DNA from: DAOMFM01 sp035429825
Lineage (GTDB): Bacteria > Acidobacteriota > Blastocatellia > UBA7656 > JADIYM01
Length of the DNA stretch: 36,733 bases
Direction: 5' to 3'
Assembly: GCA_044224215.1 (NCBI GenBank)
Contig: JBGAKX010000037.1
Span: 1-36,733, forward strand
Part shown: in pieces, positions 15,583 to 22,795 of the stretch
How positions within the stretch are numbered: position 1 is the first letter of the stretch
Layout: each line of letters begins with the position of its first letter
Program-made: the position numbers and the translations under genes
The notes under the pieces: model-generated
What the model saw: only the letters and a program-made list of their open reading frames with translations
What the model was told of the DNA's origin: nothing
Databases searched by the model: none

Positions 15583-16146
15583 GTGACGAACACACCTACC
15601 GACAACTTCATTCGCAACATCTGTCGTGTCGCGTTTCTCTTGACGCTTGGCGGGTGGATAGGCGGAATGGTCTTCTTCGCGGCGGTGACCGCGCCCGCCG
15701 CGTTTGCAGCGACGGCTCGTCTTGCCGACAGCGGGAGCCAGGTGGCCGGGTCGGTCGTGCGGATCGCCCTCGGTGTTCTGAATGTGACCGCGTTCGGGCT
15801 GACACCCTTGTGCATGGCGCTCATGTTCGCGGGCGAGTCCGAGAAGCGCCGGTTCACGAGGACGGTCGGTATCCTCATGGTTGCATTTGTTGCCATTGGG
15901 CTCGTGTCGCTCGTTTCTCATGGTGTGGTGACGACAAGGCTCGACGAGCTGCGCTCGATGATGGTCGTCATCGACACGGTGCCTGTGAGTGATCCGCGGC
16001 GAATGGAGTTCAATCGCCTTCACAAGGTCTCAGTTGGATTGCTCGTGTTCCAGCTGGTGACTGCGCTTGGAGTCTTTGGCACGGTCGGCTGGCGATGGCT
16101 CGGCGAGCCGAGGCGCCGCCGGTCTAAAGAGCACGCGCGATCCTGA
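15583..16146 (+). CDS. DUF4149-like integral membrane protein
   Basis: This 187-residue protein has four predicted membrane helices: about 15-40 (VAFLLTLGGWIGGMVFFAAVTAPAAF), 57-80, 90-112 and 150-170. The phrase FFAAVTAPAAFA followed by the second helix fits the DUF4149/TMEM205-like family, whose role is unknown. The start is a GTG at 15583, 84 bases after pepA, and both may share a transcript. Its 3' end overlaps the convergent small gene (stop at 16124) by 23 bases. Confidence 0.7.
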   Translation: MTNTPTDNFIRNICRVAFLLTLGGWIGGMVFFAAVTAPAAFAATARLADSGSQVAGSVVRIALGVLNVTAFGLTPLCMALMFAGESEKRRFTRTVGILMVAFVAIGLVSLVSHGVVTTRLDELRSMMVVIDTVPVSDPRRMEFNRLHKVSVGLLVFQLVTALGVFGTVGWRWLGEPRRRRSKEHARS

Positions 16147-16354
16147 GCTCGATTCTGTCGCGCTCGATCTGAACCATCCGGAGCACGACGCGACGGAGCT
16201 CGCGTTCGACGTCGTCGACCCGGGCGGGGTCGCGGGTCGCGCGCAGGTGTGCGGAGCCGTGGAGTTCGTCGACGAGCGACCGCAGGGTTGTCTTGAGCAA
16301 TGTGACTTCGTCGGCGAGTGCGTGGTCGGCCGCATCCGAATCGTGATCGTTCAT
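16124..16354 (-). CDS. Small helical protein, function unknown
   Basis: This 76-residue protein starts at ATG 16354, directly downstream of a strong GAGGAGA ribosome site, which fixes the start. The sequence is almost entirely helix-forming and charged (DEVTLLKTTLRSLVDELHG, VERELRRVVLRMVQIERD), consistent with a short coiled coil. There is no membrane span or signal. Its 3' end overlaps that of the convergent DUF4149-like gene, and it is divergent from the GNAT gene with 25 bases between the starts. Confidence 0.65.
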   Translation of the reverse strand: MNDHDSDAADHALADEVTLLKTTLRSLVDELHGSAHLRATRDPARVDDVERELRRVVLRMVQIERDRIELRIARAL

Positions 16355-16379
16355 CGATGTCTCCTCGGGAGTTTGCGCT

Positions 16380-17033
16380 ATGATAGCGGCACCCCCGCTT
16401 CGTTTCGCCAGTCCCATTGATGAGTTGCCGATGAACGATGGTCGAGAGCCCATCGCGCCGTCGTGGTGGCGCGTTCTGCGTTGGCGACCGTGGTCGCTCG
16501 AGCTCGAGCCCGTGAGCCCGGCGCATTCGGCGCGCGTTGCGCGCGCGTTGTCCGAGGACATCGCGGCGTGGCTCGGGATCGGCGGTCTGGACGAGATGCG
16601 GGCGGGGACGCCGGTCTGGGCGGCCGAGTCGCACGAGCTGGCCTTACGGGGCGATACGTACCGGTATCTTGTGGTGCAGGATGGCGTACTGGCCGGCGTG
16701 ATCGAGTTGCGGCGCGACGCGGTGAACGGGCATATCGGGTACTGGTTGCGGACGGAGTCGCGGGGGAAGGGGACGATCACGCGCGCGAACCGGTTGATCC
16801 TGTTGATAGCGTTCGAGGGGCTGGGATTGAAGGCGGTGGACTGGACGGCTGCGGATGGAAACGACGATTCGATCGCGGTGATGACGCGGCTTGGCGCGGA
16901 GTACATGGACACCTATCCGACTCCCGGGCGTCTGTATCGGGACAGCGAAGTGCGGTATCGGCTGACGAGACGGTCACATCACGTTGCGGATTCGGGACCT
17001 CGGAACCTCCGAGAACTATTGACGTGCGACTGA
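16380..17033 (+). CDS. GNAT-family N-acetyltransferase (RimJ/RimL-like)
   Basis: This 217-residue protein carries the acetyl-CoA-binding motif GYWLRTESRGKGTITRA (RxxGxG form) near residues 120-136. It continues with RLILLIAFEGLGLKAVDWTA and the strand/helix NDDSIAVMTRLGAEYM, the layout of RimJ/RimL enzymes that acetylate protein N-termini or small amines. ATG at 16380 has GGGAG eight bases upstream; ATG at 16432 (MNDGREP) is an alternative, and a TATGAT overlapping 16379-16384 could favour it. The C-terminal tail after about residue 195 is not typical and may be unstructured. Confidence 0.82.
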   Translation: MIAAPPLRFASPIDELPMNDGREPIAPSWWRVLRWRPWSLELEPVSPAHSARVARALSEDIAAWLGIGGLDEMRAGTPVWAAESHELALRGDTYRYLVVQDGVLAGVIELRRDAVNGHIGYWLRTESRGKGTITRANRLILLIAFEGLGLKAVDWTAADGNDDSIAVMTRLGAEYMDTYPTPGRLYRDSEVRYRLTRRSHHVADSGPRNLRELLTCD

Positions 17034-17179
17034 TAACGTTTGGACGGGTCCACGCAGGCTGACCGATCCACGATGTCGCTCCCAAGGGTCGACCGTTCGA
17101 TCGGATTCGGCCGATGGACCTACGGCACATTGGAGTGATCCCGGCCAGACCGAATTATGGCGCCATTGAGAGGACGGTT

Positions 17180-17208
17180 CAGCAGTCTGCTGTGAGTCAT
17201 AACGTTAT
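17180..17208. promoter_or_regulatory. Dyad sites upstream of the HtrA sigma-54 promoter
   Basis: Two perfect dyads lie together: CAGCAG-T-CTGCTG at 17180-17192 and ATAACGTTAT at 17199-17208. They are about 150-175 bp upstream of the predicted sigma-54 start, the normal distance for sites bound by enhancer-binding activators. A related TGATAACGTT occurs in inverted orientation at 17031-17040, at the 3' end of the GNAT gene. The activator itself is not encoded nearby. Elsewhere in the 363-base gap 17034-17396 I see only this and the promoter. Confidence 0.5.
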
Positions 17209-17328
17209 CAGACGTACGTCCAGCTTGGTGACAAAATCGCCACACCTGGGCACGGCCGTCACGCCGAACAGGCCATTGCATCCGGTCTCATGAGTCGTAT
17301 TTTCAATGGCTTCCACGTGTTGCGTTCA

Positions 17329-17344
17329 TGGCACGAGACTTGCA
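17329..17344 (+). promoter_or_regulatory. Sigma-54 promoter for the HtrA gene (perfect consensus)
   Basis: TGGCACG-AGAC-TTGCA matches the -24/-12 consensus TGGCACRNNNNTTGCW at every fixed position. Transcription is expected near 17355, about 42 bases before the ATG, with a strong AGGAGG ribosome site at 17380-17385. Sigma-54 promoters need an ATP-dependent activator, so this protease gene should be switched on by a specific signal. Confidence 0.85.
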
Positions 17345-17396
17345 CTTTGCGGGCGCGTCGCCCCGATTGTCCCGGGGCCAGGAGGATTGAAAGACC

Positions 17397-18923
17397 ATGA
17401 TGCCAATCACAAACGACTTTCCGCGCCCCAATCAGCAGCGCCGTGCGCGCAGTGTGCTCGTTGCCGTGGCCGCAGTCGTTCTCGTAGCGTTCTCCCTCGT
17501 CGTAGGCGTCAAGGCCTACCACGGCGAGCTCGCCGCTGCGACCGCCGTCCCGGCCGACGCAGCCCTGTCGTCGGGCGCACCGCTTGCCGGCGTCAGCGGC
17601 GTCGGCCCCGACGCGCTCTCACAGGCCTTCTCGAGTGTTGCAAAGGCCGTCGGCCCCGCCGTTGTCCACATCAACGTCGTCCAGGAGGTCAAGCGGCCCC
17701 CGATGCCGCAGTTCTTCGGATTCGAGCCCGGCGAAGGCGGGATGCAGAAGGAGCGCGGCTCCGGCTCGGGCGTCATCGTCAACGCGAACGGGTACATCCT
17801 GACGAACAACCACGTTGTCGGGAAGGCCTCGTCGATCGAGGTCAAACTCGCGGACGGACGCCGCCTGAAGGGAACAGTCGTCGGCACGGATCCGCAGACG
17901 GACCTTGCCGTCGTCAAGATCGATGCGGCGAGCCTCCCGATCGCGAACCTCGGCGACTCGGACGCGCTGCAGCAGGGTGAGTGGGTCGTCGCCGTAGGCA
18001 GCCCGTTCGGTCTCGAGCAGACCATCACGGCCGGAATCGTATCCGCCACGGGCCGCAGGCTGACCGCGTCGCCCTACGACGCCTTCATCCAGACCGATGC
18101 GTCGATCAATCCGGGTAACTCTGGCGGCCCTCTCGTCAACCTGCACGGCGAAGTCGTCGGTATCAACACGCTCATTTTCTCGGAATCGGGTGGAAACCAG
18201 GGCATCGGTTTCGCCATTCCCGCGTCCATGGCGCGCAAGGTCTACGAGCAGCTCGTCTCGGGCAACCACAAGGTCGTCCGCGGGTACCTCGGCGTCAACG
18301 TCAGCGACCTGACGCCGGCGCTTGCACAGTCCCTCAACGCTCCGGACGGCACCAAGGGCGCCGTGATCGCGGACGTTGCCGGCGATTCGGCTCCTGCCGC
18401 CAAGGCGGGACTCAAGTCGGGAGACGTCATCGTCGCCGTCGACGGCCGGCCCGTGACCTCGGGTCAGGACCTGACGTCGATGGTCGCCGACATCACGCCG
18501 GGCACGACGGTCAAGGTGGACTACCTGCGCGACGGCAAGTCCGAATCGACGCACGTGTCCGTGGCCGACCGGCCTGCAAACGCGGGTATCCCGGGCGCGG
18601 AGCAGGATGACGACAACGGCAGCAACGGCGGCGCAAGCCGCGAGAAGCTGGGCGTCAGCGTCAGCGACGTCAATGCAGAGATCGCCGATCAGCTGAAGCT
18701 CAAGATCCCGTCCGGCGCGGTCATCACGTCGGTCGACCCGGGGAGCGCGGCCGCGGAGGCCGGTCTGCAGCGCGGCGACGTGATCCATCGTTTCGGTCGG
18801 TCGCAGATTACTTCGGCGCGCGACCTGTCGGCTGCGATCACGGCGGCAAACGGCCAGTCACAAATCGTCGTTCAGGTCGAGCGAAACGGACGTCTCGCGT
18901 TCGTCACGATCGAACTGAACTGA
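17397..18923 (+). CDS. HtrA/DegP-type periplasmic serine protease
   Basis: This 508-residue exported protease-chaperone degrades misfolded envelope proteins. A single N-terminal hydrophobic segment (about 19-38, SVLVAVAAVVLVAFSLVVG) acts as signal or anchor. The trypsin-like domain has an intact triad: H139 in TNNHVV, D169 in TDLAVV and S242 in GNSGGP. Two PDZ domains follow, near residues 290-395 (GYLGVNV...) and 415-505 (LGVSVSDV...), joined by an acidic Gly/Asn-rich linker (EQDDDNGSNGGAS). Control by sigma-54 is unusual, since HtrA genes are more often driven by envelope-stress sigma factors or two-component systems. A terminator follows the gene. Numbering places it among DegP/DegQ/MucD-like proteins. 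Confidence 0.95.
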   Translation: MMPITNDFPRPNQQRRARSVLVAVAAVVLVAFSLVVGVKAYHGELAAATAVPADAALSSGAPLAGVSGVGPDALSQAFSSVAKAVGPAVVHINVVQEVKRPPMPQFFGFEPGEGGMQKERGSGSGVIVNANGYILTNNHVVGKASSIEVKLADGRRLKGTVVGTDPQTDLAVVKIDAASLPIANLGDSDALQQGEWVVAVGSPFGLEQTITAGIVSATGRRLTASPYDAFIQTDASINPGNSGGPLVNLHGEVVGINTLIFSESGGNQGIGFAIPASMARKVYEQLVSGNHKVVRGYLGVNVSDLTPALAQSLNAPDGTKGAVIADVAGDSAPAAKAGLKSGDVIVAVDGRPVTSGQDLTSMVADITPGTTVKVDYLRDGKSESTHVSVADRPANAGIPGAEQDDDNGSNGGASREKLGVSVSDVNAEIADQLKLKIPSGAVITSVDPGSAAAEAGLQRGDVIHRFGRSQITSARDLSAAITAANGQSQIVVQVERNGRLAFVTIELN

Positions 18924-18951
18924 TCCAACCGGAGCGAGCAGGGCTCCATCA

Positions 18952-18993
18952 CGGGCGCGCGTCGATTCTTCGCCGCGCGCCCGTTCCTTTTCT
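18952..18993 (+). terminator. Rho-independent terminator after the HtrA gene
   Basis: CGGGCGCGCG at 18952-18961 pairs perfectly with CGCGCGCCCG at 18974-18983 around a 12-base loop, then TTCCTTTTCT follows. It ends the HtrA transcript before the convergent M23 peptidase gene. Confidence 0.8.
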
Positions 18994-19114
18994 CGACGGG
19001 ACCCGCACGCCGAGAAGTCAGAGCCGCGGAGGCACTGAGCAAGCAAATCAGGTCTCTGCGGCATTGCGTCTCCGCGTCTTTGCGCGTGGTTCCGGATCGG
19101 ACGTAGAGTGGCGC

Positions 19115-19906
19115 CTACTCCCAGTCAACCTGAAGCGCATCGCCGTTGACGAGCACGGTCGCCGGGCCGTCCCAGTTGACCGCGATGCTCGTGCTCTCCG
19201 GCGCCTTCGGCAGCGCTGCTTCTTCGACCGCAATCGCCACACCGTCAATCGACAGGCGGTCGCCGTCGAGCGATATCAGCGTCGACGGATCGAGGGGCCT
19301 TCCGTTCGCGCGGACTTCGTAATGCAGATGCGGGCCCGTCGAGCGGCCCGTGGTGCCCACGTATCCGACAACCTGGCCCGCCTCGACGGGAGTCCCCGCG
19401 GCGACGGCAAACTCCGACAAATGCGCGTAGTACGTCGAGATTCCATGCCCGTGGTCGATCACGACGAGATTCCCATATCCGGTCCGCTGCCCCGCGAACG
19501 CAACCGTTCCCGACATCGACGCGCCGACGCTCTCGCCATAGGATCCCTGAAGATCCACGCCCGTGTGCATTCGCGGAACGCCCGTCATCGGGTCGTGCCG
19601 CACACCAAACGGCGAGTTGATCGTCCATCGTGTCGCAATGGCGGACCTCGCCGAGAACGACGGTCCGCCGAGCCCTTTGCCGCTGTTTCGAGCCGGTTCG
19701 ACGCGCGGCGGAACCGGTATCAACCGCGCGATCGTCACGTGCGCGCTCGGCGCGAGGGGCGCCGCCGCGTCAGCAGCTGCCGCCGGAACGGGCGCCGGCT
19801 CAGGCTCCTTGTCGCTGATCCTGGTCGACTGGGCAGACGCCACGCCGCAACCCGCCAGAATCAGACCGGCAAAGACAAGAAGGCGAATACATTCGACGTG
19901 TTTCAT
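19115..19906 (-). CDS. M23 (LytM-type) peptidase lipoprotein
   Basis: This 263-residue envelope protein is read from ATG 19906. That start places a signal peptide and lipobox (ILAGC) at the N-terminus; longer readings of the frame would bury them. An Ala/Pro-rich spacer leads to the M23 domain (about 115-225). The zinc ligands are present: H and D in MHTGVDLQG, and HLH in GPHLHYEV, with the additional YYAHLSE histidine. It should therefore be an active peptidoglycan endopeptidase, unlike the degenerate LytM regulators. The last 40 residues form a separate small tail. It is convergent with the HtrA gene and divergent from the M43-type gene. Confidence 0.88.
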   Translation of the reverse strand: MKHVECIRLLVFAGLILAGCGVASAQSTRISDKEPEPAPVPAAAADAAAPLAPSAHVTIARLIPVPPRVEPARNSGKGLGGPSFSARSAIATRWTINSPFGVRHDPMTGVPRMHTGVDLQGSYGESVGASMSGTVAFAGQRTGYGNLVVIDHGHGISTYYAHLSEFAVAAGTPVEAGQVVGYVGTTGRSTGPHLHYEVRANGRPLDPSTLISLDGDRLSIDGVAIAVEEAALPKAPESTSIAVNWDGPATVLVNGDALQVDWE

Positions 19907-20094
19907 GCGACGTTTGTGGTTTGCGGGTTCGGGCGAAAAAACGGGCCTTATGATACACCCGACTTCCGGAGAATAGCCACAGCTGATTTCGGAATCCTCA
20001 GCGTGTCGAACCGACCACTGTCGTTCGCAAACCGACAAGCTGCTTAGCACCGACAAGTCTTGTTGTCAGTCCGCTAATACCTTTAGATAATGCA

Positions 20095-20136
20095 TTTACA
20101 GCCATTCGACGGAAATCGATGTAAACGTAATTTACA
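20095..20136. promoter_or_regulatory. TTTACA/TGTAAA half-sites upstream of a sigma-54 promoter
   Basis: Three half-sites occur here: TTTACA at 20095-20100, TGTAAA at 20120-20125 and TTTACA at 20131-20136. The last two form a 6-5-6 dyad centred about 143 bp upstream of the predicted sigma-54 start. That is a typical place for an enhancer-binding activator. The surrounding 20041-20200 is noticeably A+T-richer than the rest of the window. An ACAAG-T-CTTGT dyad lies just upstream at 20053-20063. Nothing else is recognised between 19907 and 20244. Confidence 0.45.
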
Positions 20137-20244
20137 CTCCTAGCGAAGTGGGGCGATAGTGCACACATCCGGTCATTCGGCCTAAGTATTAGAAAACAGA
20201 TGGATTAGGGGCGTGAGTTGGGCCACAAAGTGTGCAAAGTCCAC

Positions 20245-20260
20245 TGGCACGCGTGTTGCA
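20245..20260 (+). promoter_or_regulatory. Sigma-54 promoter for the M43-type gene (perfect consensus)
   Basis: TGGCACG-CGTG-TTGCA matches the -24/-12 consensus at all fixed positions, as does the HtrA promoter at 17329. Transcription is expected near 20271, which leaves a 55-base leader to ATG 20326. It rules out upstream in-frame start codons such as the one at 20218. Confidence 0.82.
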
Positions 20261-20325
20261 GTGGGGAGGTTCTCCACCGGGCTTCTGCCCACGTTCCGAA
20301 TCACTTCGAAAAGGATAGTTCAATA

Positions 20326-21251
20326 ATGATGTTCAAGGCTCCCCTCTCTGCCGCGAGATTTCTTGGCGCCGCCGTCGCGTTCGGCGCCCTGATGACGTCC
20401 ACCGTTGGTGTCGGCTATGCCCAGGGCACACGGCTCAAGGCCGCCGATCCCGCGAGCGCACCGACGATCGCGGAAGTCCAGGCATACGACTCGAATCCCG
20501 ACGACATCCTGCCGTTCAAGTGGATTGACGGCACCGAGTTCGAGAATCAGCGTGCGTTCATCAACAGCGGACGCCGTTGCGGCACGTACGTCACCGACGC
20601 AGTGCTCGACGCGGAAGCCGTCTTCCAGGCTGCACAGAAACGTGGCGGCACGGGCTCGAACATCACTGGCGGCACGATCAACGTGTACGTGCACGTGATT
20701 CGCGACAACGCGGGCAATGGTGGCCCCACGACCCAGATGATGAACGACCAGATCAACGTTTTGAATGCTGCGTACGGCACGTGGGGTTGGTCCTTCAGCG
20801 TCGCTGGCACGACCTACAGCAACAACAGCTCGTGGTACACGTGCCAACCCGGCACGACCGCCGAGACGCAGATGAAGACCGCGCTGCACCAGGGCACGGC
20901 CGACGACCTGAACATCTACTACGCCAACATCGGTGGCGGGCTGCTCGGCTGGGCAACGTTCCCCTCCAGCTACAACTCTGCGCCCAGCAAAGACGGTGTC
21001 GTCATCCTGACGCAGTCGCTCCCGGGCGGCAGGGTTGTAACGGCCAGGGTGACTCGGTTTCGGATCCGCCCGCCGAGAAGAGCGCCGCATTCGGATGTCC
21101 GACCGGACGCAACACGTGCCCGCGCAATGCCGGCAACGACCCGATCACGAACTTCATGGATTACACCGACGACTCGTGCATGTTCCAGTTCACCTCAGGT
21201 CAGGACGCGCGGATGGACTCGCAGTTCACGACCTATCGCTACAATCACTGA
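20326..21251 (+). pseudogene. M43-type zinc metalloprotease, active-site helix deleted
   Basis: The protein starts at ATG 20326 (AAGGA upstream) with a signal peptide ending in GVGYAQ. It shows the M43/pappalysin-like pattern: DILPFKWIDGTEFENQRAFINSGRRC, then INVYVHVIRDN, DQINVLNAAYGTWGWSF and DGVVILTQSLPGG. At about 21024-21030 the frame breaks. The family continuation QGCNGQGDSVSD, GCPTGRNTC and the Met-turn NFMDYTDDSCMFQFTS follow in another frame to the stop at 21251. The HExxHxxGLxH zinc helix that should lie between is absent, so roughly two dozen residues are missing in addition to the frame change. The unshifted frame would run to 21336, past the terminator, which supports 21251 as the native end. 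As it stands the gene cannot make an active protease. Confidence 0.85.
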
Positions 21252-21277
21252 TCGCACGCGATCGTCGTTTGTGTGCG

Positions 21278-21318
21278 CAACAGCCGGGGACGCACAGTCC
21301 CCGGCTGTTGCATTTTTT
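21278..21318 (+). terminator. Rho-independent terminator after the M43-type gene
   Basis: CAACAGCCGGGGAC at 21278-21291 pairs over all 14 bases with GTCCCCGGCTGTTG at 21297-21310 around a GCACA loop, followed by CATTTTTTGC. It is the strongest terminator in the window. Confidence 0.93.
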
Positions 21319-21350
21319 GCGGCCGTTGGGCCATAGTCTTGCGTCTTCGT

Positions 21351-22316
21351 ATGGCCTCGTGTGACAAGCCCGGATGTCTCGTGCGCGCCACCGTCGCCGG
21401 TGCGCTCCTTGCCTTGTCCCCGGTACACGCAGGGGACCAGAACATTCAGGGCCCGCCGCCGCACGCCGAGCGTCCGAAGCCGCCCCAACCGGCAAACCGT
21501 CCCGTCAACGGCATCGCATCGTTCAAGCTCGGTGGCCATCAGGACTGGACCTCAAGCGGTCTCGAGGTCAAGACCGGAGAGCTCGTCAAGGTCCGCGCAT
21601 GGGGCCGCATTCGCATCGCTGCGCTTGGCGGACGACTGGTCGACCCGAACGGCGCCGCCGACAGTTCGCTGCCCAAACTGATGGCGTCCGCGGCGCCAAA
21701 CCAGCTGATCGCGGTCATCGGCGACGACAACAACGAGTACATCGCCGTCGGCAAGGACGCCGAGTTCCGCGCCTCGCGCGCAGGGACCCTGTACTTTACG
21801 CTCAACCAGCTCAACACGGACGGGAACGATGGCGATATAGACATCCGTGTGCAACTTGGTACCGCGTCGGGGCTGACATTCGGACAGCCCTCGTCGATCG
21901 GGCTCGGATTGCCCGGCGACTCGCCGCCTCCCGTCGCGAGCACGTCGCCGGACGGCTCAAAGACTATCGAAGTCTCGCCCAAGCTCGACTGGACGAACAC
22001 CTACATCAATGTCACGCGCGGCGACATCATCGTGATCCAGGCGAGTGGGGCGGTCTCGCTCGACCTTGCCGGCCACGTCTGCGGACCGGACGGCACGTCG
22101 ATCAAGGACCCCGGTAAGCTGATCCCCGAGAAGCCGACCGGCGCGCTGATCGCGGTCATCGGCGTCGACAACAACGACTTTGTGTTCGTCGGAGCGAGCG
22201 GCCGGTTCGTAGCGACGCGCTCGGGTCTGCTGTTCCTTGGCATCAACGAGGAAGACCTCACGAACAACAGCGGGGCGCTGTCGGCGAAGGTCCGCGTCGA
22301 GAAGGCGCCAAAGTAG
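21351..22316 (+). CDS. Exported protein with two PA-IL-like lectin-fold domains
   Basis: This 321-residue protein starts at ATG 21351 (TTG 21339 is an alternative); neither has a good ribosome site. A hydrophobic stretch near residues 10-27 (LVRATVAGALLALSPVHAG) looks like a signal peptide. Two similar domains follow. Each has a WTSSGLEVKTGELVKVRAWG or WTNTYINVTRGDIIVIQASG opening, a glycine-rich core with a DPNG or GPDG turn, LIAVIG plus DNN, and a TLYFTLNQ or LLFLGINE strand. This pattern resembles the PA-IL (LecA)-like galactose-binding fold. Sugar binding is not demonstrated. It follows the M43-type gene after a strong terminator, so its promoter is unclear. Confidence 0.65.
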   Translation: MASCDKPGCLVRATVAGALLALSPVHAGDQNIQGPPPHAERPKPPQPANRPVNGIASFKLGGHQDWTSSGLEVKTGELVKVRAWGRIRIAALGGRLVDPNGAADSSLPKLMASAAPNQLIAVIGDDNNEYIAVGKDAEFRASRAGTLYFTLNQLNTDGNDGDIDIRVQLGTASGLTFGQPSSIGLGLPGDSPPPVASTSPDGSKTIEVSPKLDWTNTYINVTRGDIIVIQASGAVSLDLAGHVCGPDGTSIKDPGKLIPEKPTGALIAVIGVDNNDFVFVGASGRFVATRSGLLFLGINEEDLTNNSGALSAKVRVEKAPK

Positions 22317-22320
22317 CCAC

Positions 22321-22400
22321 GCAGAGCCGATCCCGTCAGGGATCGGGGTGACCGTGCGGCATGCGTGACGTGAAGCTCCTCCGATCGCTTACGCGATCGG
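22321..22400 (+). repeat. Interspersed palindromic repeat, copy B (left part)
   Basis: GCAGAG plus the hairpin CCGATCCC-GTCA-GGGATCGG (22327-22346), then GGTGACCG, a variable centre and the hairpin CCGATCGC-TTAC-GCGATCGG (22381-22400) match copy A in reverse complement. The expected right end GCTCTGC is not here but 265 bp further on: ACGCGATCGG occurs both at 22391-22400 and at 22666-22675, and the second occurrence is followed by CTCTGC (22676-22681). Copy B therefore appears to be split by an insertion. Confidence 0.8.
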
Positions 22401-22665
22401 GTATGGGGTGACGGTGAACGCGGAGCCGGCAACGCCGGCGACTCAACCCACAGCCCCCGGTGAAGCGAGCGCAATCGCGCGAGCGAACCCGGGGATTTCG
22501 AATGCTTGCGATCGAGCCCGCCGACGGCGGGCGGCTCACCGCGTGAGAGCCGCCTGCTGACGCAGGCTCAGCCGAGCATTTTGACCGCACCCACGGTTTC
22601 GCTCGCTCTGCTCGCTCCACCGTGGGCTAATGAGAGAGTCGCCCGCTTCGCGGGCTGAAAATTCC
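22401..22665. mobile_element. Hairpin-rich 265-bp insertion inside repeat copy B
   Basis: The block is flanked by the 10-bp direct repeat ACGCGATCGG. It contains a run of short perfect hairpins: GCCGGC (22425/22434), GCCCGCC/GGCGGGC (22516-22532), GCGGCTC/GAGCCGC (22531-22553), GCCTGC/GCAGGC (22552-22567), CCCACGGT/ACCGTGGG (22590-22626) and GCCCGC/GCGGGC (22641-22655). AATGCT at 22501 pairs with AGCATT at 22575 and encloses three of them like a cloverleaf. A partial repeat start (AACGCGGAGCC, 22417-22427) is also inside. No open frame of note is present. Non-autonomous mobility is an inference from the direct repeat. Confidence 0.5.
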
Positions 22666-22689
22666 ACGCGATCGGCTCTGCTGTGGCGT

Positions 22690-22795
22690 TGAACGCGGAG
22701 CCGATCCCGTTAGGGATCGGGGTGACCGTACGGTGCGCACAATGCCAGGCTCCCCCCGATCGCTTACACGATCGGTTCGGCGGTACGGCTCTCGC
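22690..22795 (+). repeat. Interspersed palindromic repeat, copy C
   Basis: TGAACGCGGAG leads into CCGATCCC-GTTA-GGGATCGG (22701-22720), GGTGACCG, a variable centre and CCGATCGC-TTAC-ACGATCGG (22756-22775, one mismatch), ending near GGCTCTCGC at 22795. Base changes inside the first hairpin fall in the loop (GTCA to GTTA), so the stem is conserved. The element ends exactly where the stop codon of the minus-strand nfu gene begins (22796), so it may serve as that gene's 3' stem. Confidence 0.8.

Noticed and set aside
14548..16023. Long minus-strand frame opposite pepA and the DUF4149-like gene
   Set aside because: Arg/His-rich, no motif, opposite two recognisable genes.
20218..20325. Upstream start for the M43-type gene
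   Set aside because: It lies before the sigma-54 promoter, encodes a Cys/His-rich stretch without a signal peptide, and has no ribosome site.
22501..22580. tRNA gene suggested by the cloverleaf shape
   Set aside because: No T-loop sequence, no D-loop pattern, no plausible anticodon arm and a 6-bp closing stem only.
22401..22665. CRISPR-like repeat array
   Set aside because: The hairpins differ from each other and there are no regularly spaced identical repeats or unique spacers.
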